From the NCBI GenBank assembly GCA_937875975.1, contig CALEEU010000048.1, positions 1-9,484 on the forward strand: a stretch of DNA of 9,484 nt, written 5' to 3'. This document shows positions 7,401 through 9,484 of the stretch, piece by piece. The DNA comes from an uncultured Opitutia bacterium. GTDB lineage: Bacteria > Verrucomicrobiota > Verrucomicrobiia > Opitutales > UBA953. The translations under genes and the position numbers were made by a program. Each line of letters begins with the position of its first letter. The first letter of the stretch is position 1. Under the pieces are notes generated by a model that was not told the DNA's origin, ran no database searches, and saw only the letters and a program-made list of their open reading frames with translations.

Positions 7401-9484
7401 CCAGCATAGGTGTTGGAGCCGGAAAGTACCGCGTTCGTGTCACCGTTGAGGAAACCGGCATAGCTGACGCCGGCGCCGCCCGCGAAGGCGTTGCCATCGT
7501 AGGTCTTGGTCGCGGAAGCGACGTTCACCGTCAAGGCGGCGGGCGTCACGCTGAGCGCGGTCGCATTACCGGCAGCCTGGGCGAGGACGTAATTCGAGCC
7601 CACGAGGCTGAGGCCGGAACCAGTGAGGGCGTAGGCACCCACGTTGCTGGTCAGCGTGGCGTTGGTCGTGAAAGCCAGCGTGCCGGTGACGGCGCCCGAG
7701 AGGGCGTCGCCATTGCGGAGACCGGTGATTGAGCCCGCGAAAATCGGTTCGGCAGCTCCGTAGGTGCGCGTGGCGGCTTGCGCGACGATGGACAAGGTCG
7801 CCGGCGTGATTGTGATGCGGCCATCGACGAACTGGGTGAAGGCGTAATTCGCGGCAGCATACGTGCCCGCGGTCGGGGTGTAGGCATAGGTGCCCACCGG
7901 GCTGCCCGCCAAGGCGGAGGAAACGCCGCCAGCGGAGCCCGTGACTCCGGCGGTGACGAAGTCCTCGCCGTTCACGAAACCGGTGAGCGTGGCGGAGTAG
8001 GCCGGATCGGCGGCGCCGTATTCGCGCGACGCATCCGCACCCGTGAGGGTCAAGGCGGCCTTGTTGACGGTCAACGTACCGGAGGCGAAGTTCAGCGTGT
8101 AGTTTGTGGCGGAAAGACCGCTCGGTGTGATGGCGTAGCTGCCGGCGTTGATCGCGCCCTGGCTGTTCCCGGTGAAGGCGAGCGTGCCAGTCAGGATATC
8201 CGCGGCCTCGTCGTTACGGAAGCCACTGAAGACAAGACTGCTACCGCCAGTGAAGGCCGCGCCGTCGTAGGTCTTGGCCGCGTTGCCCGCGGTGACGGTC
8301 AAGCTTGCCGGACTGACGGTGAGCGCCGTCGCATTGGCGGCATCCTGTGCGAAGACGTAGTTACCCGAGGGGGAAGTGAGCCCGGTGACGTCGACCCGAT
8401 ACTGCCCGATGCCGCTCGTGGCGGTCGCGGTAGCCGCGAAAACATAAGATCCGGAGGTGGCCGTCGCCAGGTTTTCACCGTTCTTGAAGCCGGTGACCGT
8501 GGCGGCGAAAGCCGGATCAGCCGCGCCATACTCGCGCGAAGTCGCCGTGGCGGCGACGGTCAAGGTCGCCGGGGTGACGGTCAGGCGACCATCCATCCGT
8601 CCGGTGAAGACGTAGTTGGCCGCGGCATAGGTACCGGCGGCCGGGGTCAGCGCGTAGGTGCCGACCGAGTCGGCCGTCGTGGCTGTCGTGGTGACGACGC
8701 CCGCGCCGGTGACTCCGGCGATCGTCGCGTCTTCGCCGTTCACGAAGCCGGTGAGCGAAGTCGTGAACGTCGGATTGGCGTCGCCGTAGAGGCGACTGGC
8801 GTCATCCGCCACCACCGTCAGGGCGGCCTTGTTCACCATCAACGTGCCCGGCTGATAGCTGAGGACGTAGTTGTCGCTGGTCAGGCCCGACACCGTCAGC
8901 GCATAGCTGCCCGAGTTGATCACGCCCTGGGCCGCGCCGCCGTAGGCCAGCGCACCGCCGAGGTCCGTCGCGTCCTCACCGTTCTCGAAGCCGGCGAAGC
9001 TCACGCCATTGCCGCCGGTGAAGGCGAGTCCGTCATAAGTCTTTGCCGCGGCGAGCGCGGTGACGGTCACCGTCTTGACGGTGATGACGCCGTTGGTGGC
9101 GGGGTTCAGCGTATCGACGTAATAGTTGGCCGCTTGGGCGCCCGTCAGCGTGACGCCGCCAAGGGTGTAGTTCCGGCCTGCGCCGGCACCGGTGAGCACG
9201 AATTCGCCTGCGCCGGCCGCAGCGACGGTGTCGCCGGTGAGCGCGCCGCCGAGCACGAGGTTCGCTGCCGCCAGCACCCGGGTACCGTCATAGGTCTTGC
9301 TCGCCGTGGTGGTGAGCTGCTTGGGGGTGACCGCCTGGTTACCGACGAAGATGGGCGAACCCGACAGATTGCTGCTGGTCTGGCTAATGCCCGACCCCGT
9401 CAGGGCATAGTTACCCACGGGCAGGGCTCCGCCCGGTGTGAGCGTGCCGCTGGCGCCGAGCGTGAAGGTCACGCTGCCGCCGAA
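1088..9484 (-). CDS. Giant MBG/YDG-repeat, haemagglutinin-like surface protein (N-terminus missing)
   Basis: An open frame of 2,798 residues runs from the right edge to TGA at 1088-1090. The first visible residues lie in the middle of a repeat module, so the true start, any signal peptide and any secretion domain are off-window. Residue numbers here and in the sub-features count from the in-frame GTG at 9470-9472. Order: end of an MBG-like module and a YDG module (1-133); seven MBG-type modules (134-728); four YDG/MBG modules (729-1096); three YDG modules (1097-1354); a Trp-containing junction and linker (1355-1576); eleven 103-aa-type repeats (1577-2667); a unique tail (2668-2794). The protein is Gly/Thr/Ala/Ser/Asn-rich, I see no cysteine, and methionine and tryptophan are rare, as in long secreted beta-solenoid proteins. 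MBG and YDG Pfam modules are typical of large bacterial adhesins. I infer a secreted or cell-surface adhesin, perhaps exported by two-partner secretion. No translocator gene is in the window, and no C-terminal barrel or anchor is visible. Surface-layer or matrix protein are alternatives. Confidence 0.9.
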   Translation of the reverse strand, partial: FGGSVTFTLGASGTLTPGGALPVGNYALTGSGISQTSSNLSGSPIFVGNQAVTPKQLTTTASKTYDGTRVLAAANLVLGGALTGDTVAAAGAGEFVLTGAGAGRNYTLGGVTLTGAQAANYYVDTLNPATNGVITVKTVTVTALAAAKTYDGLAFTGGNGVSFAGFENGEDATDLGGALAYGGAAQGVINSGSYALTVSGLTSDNYVLSYQPGTLMVNKAALTVVADDASRLYGDANPTFTTSLTGFVNGEDATIAGVTGAGVVTTTATTADSVGTYALTPAAGTYAAANYVFTGRMDGRLTVTPATLTVAATATSREYGAADPAFAATVTGFKNGENLATATSGSYVFAATATATSGIGQYRVDVTGLTSPSGNYVFAQDAANATALTVSPASLTVTAGNAAKTYDGAAFTGGSSLVFSGFRNDEAADILTGTLAFTGNSQGAINAGSYAITPSGLSATNYTLNFASGTLTVNKAALTLTGADASREYGAADPAYSATLTGFVNGEDFVTAGVTGSAGGVSSALAGSPVGTYAYTPTAGTYAAANYAFTQFVDGRITITPATLSIVAQAATRTYGAAEPIFAGSITGLRNGDALSGAVTGTLAFTTNATLTSNVGAYALTGSGLSLVGSNYVLAQAAGNATALSVTPAALTVNVASATKTYDGNAFAGGAGVSYAGFLNGDTNAVLSGSNTYAGTSQGARHAGSYVLTAGGQTAANYTLSYVPGTLTVSPKTITATLTANDKVYDGTTAATGSLTLVGLVGSDVLGKTFTATFNSKDVTSANLVTASSIQLTDGTGLASDYVLGSGQTAAARITPLSVAVTGVTAVGRIYDATVRASLTGTPVITPIAGAGDSPVVAGTALAVFGDANAAANKPVTVTGYSLSGTGASNYALIQPSALTATIAQATLTVIANADAKLVTRTDGTNFNGVSYAGFIGSDTAAVVGGTLVVARSNATTQAAGIYTGVLQASGLSAQNYAMNYVGGDFTIVPAGQLLIRAGNGAATYGSAPAFTISSVEYLTTGGQVLTGLTAVGGSGNSFQYSDGASGTVDFTLGAANAVASAGGNLRVGNYTATATALTVGGGNFSGTATVVGALTVTPLARTVTGITAQNKSYDRTNAATFTGGVIASLANDAVGVDGSGVTATFADKNVGNGKAVSLFGFTLTGADAANYRLVQPADVQADITVPTLTITGVTALHKVYDRTRTATLTGGVINPLLGDDATLVVTGATGLFADADVADGKSVVVSGYTVIGADAVNYLLVQPTGVTANITPLTLTLGGLTATDKVYDGSTTASVTGSLAGVIAGDTVGLASLAGSFVDKNVAAAKTVNVTVGALNGAQAGNYRILNTTTTAEITRLASVTWTGLAGNSNWFDPANWAGGAVPDLANVADVILPAGANVSFAGPAVAPAIFGPVSIDSLGSAGSLTIAGGTLNVAAGGMALDSLAVTGGTLNNAGATTATSFAQSGGTFAGTGAMTFTDFSQTAGTTNAGGDFTVSNSYAQANPGVINVGGNASITNSVGPLVMGNLSATGNLSLTSLAGPITQLTGSALVAYGTTSATATQGGVPTDITLSNAGNDLRGLVTVTGANVAVATSGNLAIAGTAANLTTLSGGATSFGATTLTGGLTTTSVGAITQNGPIVTGAPSSITSTTGSITLTDPNNLFFGATSFAGANVSVEASGNLEALIAATGNASVSAAGNLIVGGTAVNLTTVSGGTTSFGVTTLTGGLNTTSVGDISQTGAITTGAASSITSSTGDIDLSNSNNSWFGATTLSGVDVAIAAAGNLNALIAATGDATASASGNLTVGGTAVNLTTSSGGSTSFGTTTLTGALTTTSVGDITQTGAITTGAPSSITSTTGDIDLSNPNNSFFGATSLSGVDVSVAATGNLEALIAATGNASVTAAGNLIVGGTAVNLATNSGGTTSFGVTTLTGGLNTTSVGDITQTGAITTGAPSSITSTTGVITLTNPNNSFFGATTLSGVDVAIAAAGNLSALIAATGDASVTAAGNLTVGGSATNLTTSSGGTTSFGVTTLTGGLNTSSVGDISQTGAITTGAPSTITSTTGDITLTNPGNSFFGATTLSGQDVSVAAAGNLEALIAATGNASVSAAGNLIVGGTAVNLSTSSGGTTSFGATTLTGGLTTTAVGDITQTGAIITGAPSSITSTTGDVTLTNPGNSFFGATSFSGVDVTVAAAGNLNALIAATGDASVSAAGNLTVGGSAINLTTSSAGTTSFGATTLTGALTATSVGDITQTGAIITGAPSSITSTTGDITLNNAGNSFFGATSFSGQDVSVAASGALTATVAATGNAAFSATGNLTVSGLATNLTTNSGGATSFGVTTLTGNLSAASVGDITQTGTLTVGGTSNLSSSLGDIVLTDPNNTFGGLVTAAANEIGLTASGNLSTQLTAIGDANVTASGNLTVGGTAVNLTTSSGGATSFGATTLTGGLTTTSVGDITQTGAIITGAASSITSTTGDITLTNPGNRFSGATSLTATVGDITFGGTVNGNLSTNAGGATSFAATTVNGNLGVVSGGDITQTGPLIVTGTSSLVSTIGDIVLTNPANRFGGQVTASGGDISLTATGNLNVGFTSTGVTNLSNTGNLTVTGTGVDLNVTTLGNAAVGNLTLTGNLNMNVQGSASIITGATANVGGTATLVSPLSILQQNGSSLGFADKPRGGSSGGSVGDFVLGATRFNPSSFSSTNNTSLDTGLASGQLASVRGAGLAGFEGVVPKGYVVTRPDAPAPDATSQGYFTGGERGVSGSAFRVIYPKVNLGKAYYVGALGGDEASLEEAEAK
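1472..4744 (-). repeat. Tandem array of 309-bp (103-aa) coding repeats, 11 units
   Basis: The unit consensus contains, in order, GATxxSGxDV, AAxGNL, LIAATG, GNLxVGG, TTSFG, TTLTG, SVGDITQTGAI, SSITSTTGDI and a final (N/G)NSFF. Units 2-7 (4489-2636) are exactly 309 bp each; the FF/GAT junctions fall at 4488, 4179, 3870, 3561, 3252, 2943 and 2634. Unit 1 (4744-4490) is 85 aa and lacks an 18-aa block. Unit 8 is 102 aa. Unit 9 is 103 aa. Unit 10 (2020-1781) is only 80 aa. Unit 11 (1780-1472) is recognisable only at its start. Regular short strands with Asn/Gly turns fit a right-handed beta-solenoid like filamentous haemagglutinins. This is not a CRISPR: the repeats are coding, adjacent and have no spacers. 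Confidence 0.93.
4745..5410 (-). other. Sub-region: Trp-containing junction and beta-rich linker
   Basis: Residues 1355-1576 begin with VTWTG and two NW motifs (W1359, W1368 and W1374; bases 5351-5398), followed by GGAVP. This resembles the W...NW...G..P opening seen in many secreted autotransporter-like passenger domains; the comparison is from memory. These are three of the four tryptophans I can find in the visible protein. The rest is a Gly/Thr-rich run of short strands (GGTL and GGTF turns) that looks like a beta-helix without a fixed period, leading into the 103-aa repeat array. Confidence 0.6.
5411..6184 (-). other. Sub-region: three tandem YDG modules
   Basis: Residues 1097-1354 form three consecutive YDG modules of 87, 87 and 84 aa, with signatures NKSYDRT, HKVYDRT and DKVYDGS. 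Each continues with a TGG or TGS turn, an F(A/V)DK- or FADAD-type turn and an (A/V)NY(R/L) strand near the end. The first two carry Arg where the family usually has Gly after YD. The block ends at ITRL (5411) with an abrupt change to a different repeat architecture. Confidence 0.75.
6185..7288 (-). other. Sub-region: four divergent YDG/MBG modules
   Basis: Residues 729-1096 contain four modules of unequal length. The first is a YDG module with KVYDGTTAA (85 aa). The second is a YDG-like module with RIYDATVRA, where Ala replaces the usual Gly (89 aa). The third is a degenerate MBG module in which the tyrosine of the TYDG signature is lost (TRTDG, 85 aa) although VSYAGF and QNYAMNY are kept. 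The fourth is a longer module with ATYGSAPAF and DFTLGAAN (109 aa). The order differs from the regular super-repeat, so this stretch is older or assembled separately. Confidence 0.7.
7289..9073 (-). repeat. 768-bp (256-aa) super-repeat of three MBG-type modules, 2.3 copies
   Basis: Copy 1 is 9073-8306, copy 2 is 8305-7538, and the first module of a third copy is 7537-7289. Each full copy has a module with KTYDG and FTGG signatures (83 aa), then two modules with a YGxAxP signature (86 and 87 aa), joined by NKA, TPA or SPA linkers. Equivalent landmarks lie exactly 768 bases apart: the KTYDG sites at 9030, 8262 and 7494, the first YG sites at 8772 and 8004, and the second YG sites at 8514 and 7746. 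The exact spacing and fixed order show en-bloc duplication of a three-module block. The copies have since diverged (roughly 60% identical protein in the middle module, by eye). Confidence 0.9.
9074..9484 (-). other. Sub-region: end of an MBG-like module plus one YDG module
   Basis: The first visible stretch (about residues 1-50, starting FGGSVTFTLGAS four residues before the GTG) aligns with the second half of a module further along the same protein (6185-6511, with DFTLGAAN, RVGNY and LTVTPL). The gene therefore enters the window inside a domain. It is followed by a YDG module (residues 51-133) with the signature KTYDGT, a GDTV turn and an ANYYV strand near its end. The same pairing, an MBG-like module followed by YDG, recurs at residues 988-1183, so the order itself is repeated. 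Confidence 0.7.

Noticed and set aside
9470..9472. GTG as the start of the giant protein
   Set aside because: The frame stays open to the window edge, and the following residues align with the middle of another module of the same protein, so this is an internal valine codon.

Overview
This is a 9.5 kb window from a high-GC, probably Gram-negative bacterium. It holds two genes on the minus strand and a short intergenic stretch at the left edge. About 88% of it is the 3' part of one giant gene (1088 to the right edge). That gene encodes a very repetitive, Gly/Thr/Ala/Ser/Asn-rich, cysteine-free surface or secreted protein of the MBG/YDG-repeat, filamentous-haemagglutinin-like type. Such proteins occur in Proteobacteria and in Verrucomicrobiota (for example Opitutaceae). 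The sequence alone does not fix the phylum, and Opitutaceae is only a guess.

Layout from left to right. 1-231 has no convincing gene. It holds a perfect hairpin (1-21), one copy of a 55-bp repeat (46-100), a possible weak plus-strand promoter (141-168) and a textbook plus-strand intrinsic terminator (198-233). 232-909 (minus) encodes a 225-aa DUF3800 protein, clearly poorer in GC than the giant gene. 910-1087 is intergenic and holds the second copy of the 55-bp repeat (1024-1078), nine bases past the giant gene's stop codon. The low-GC DUF3800 gene therefore sits between two direct repeats 978 bp apart, as expected of a small acquired cassette.

The giant gene, read from its truncated N-terminal side (right edge) to its C-terminus, has five parts. 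First come the end of an MBG-like module and a YDG module (9074-9484). Then comes a 768-bp (256-aa) super-repeat of three MBG-type modules, present twice plus one extra first module (7289-9073). Four divergent YDG/MBG modules and three YDG modules follow (5411-7288). A Trp-containing junction and beta-rich linker (4745-5410) lead into a second, unrelated array of 103-aa (309-bp) repeats (1472-4744). Inside that array, six units keep exact 309-bp spacing and alternate between two subtypes, so the real period is a 618-bp dimer. A unique 127-aa C-terminal tail (1088-1471) has no autotransporter barrel, PEP-CTERM or sortase signal.

How the genes relate: nothing ties the DUF3800 protein functionally to the adhesin-like protein. 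They are codirectional but 178 bp apart, with a repeat between them. The most notable points are the two independent in-frame higher-order repeat systems in one protein, and the repeat-flanked low-GC DUF3800 gene. I see no clear new multi-gene system.
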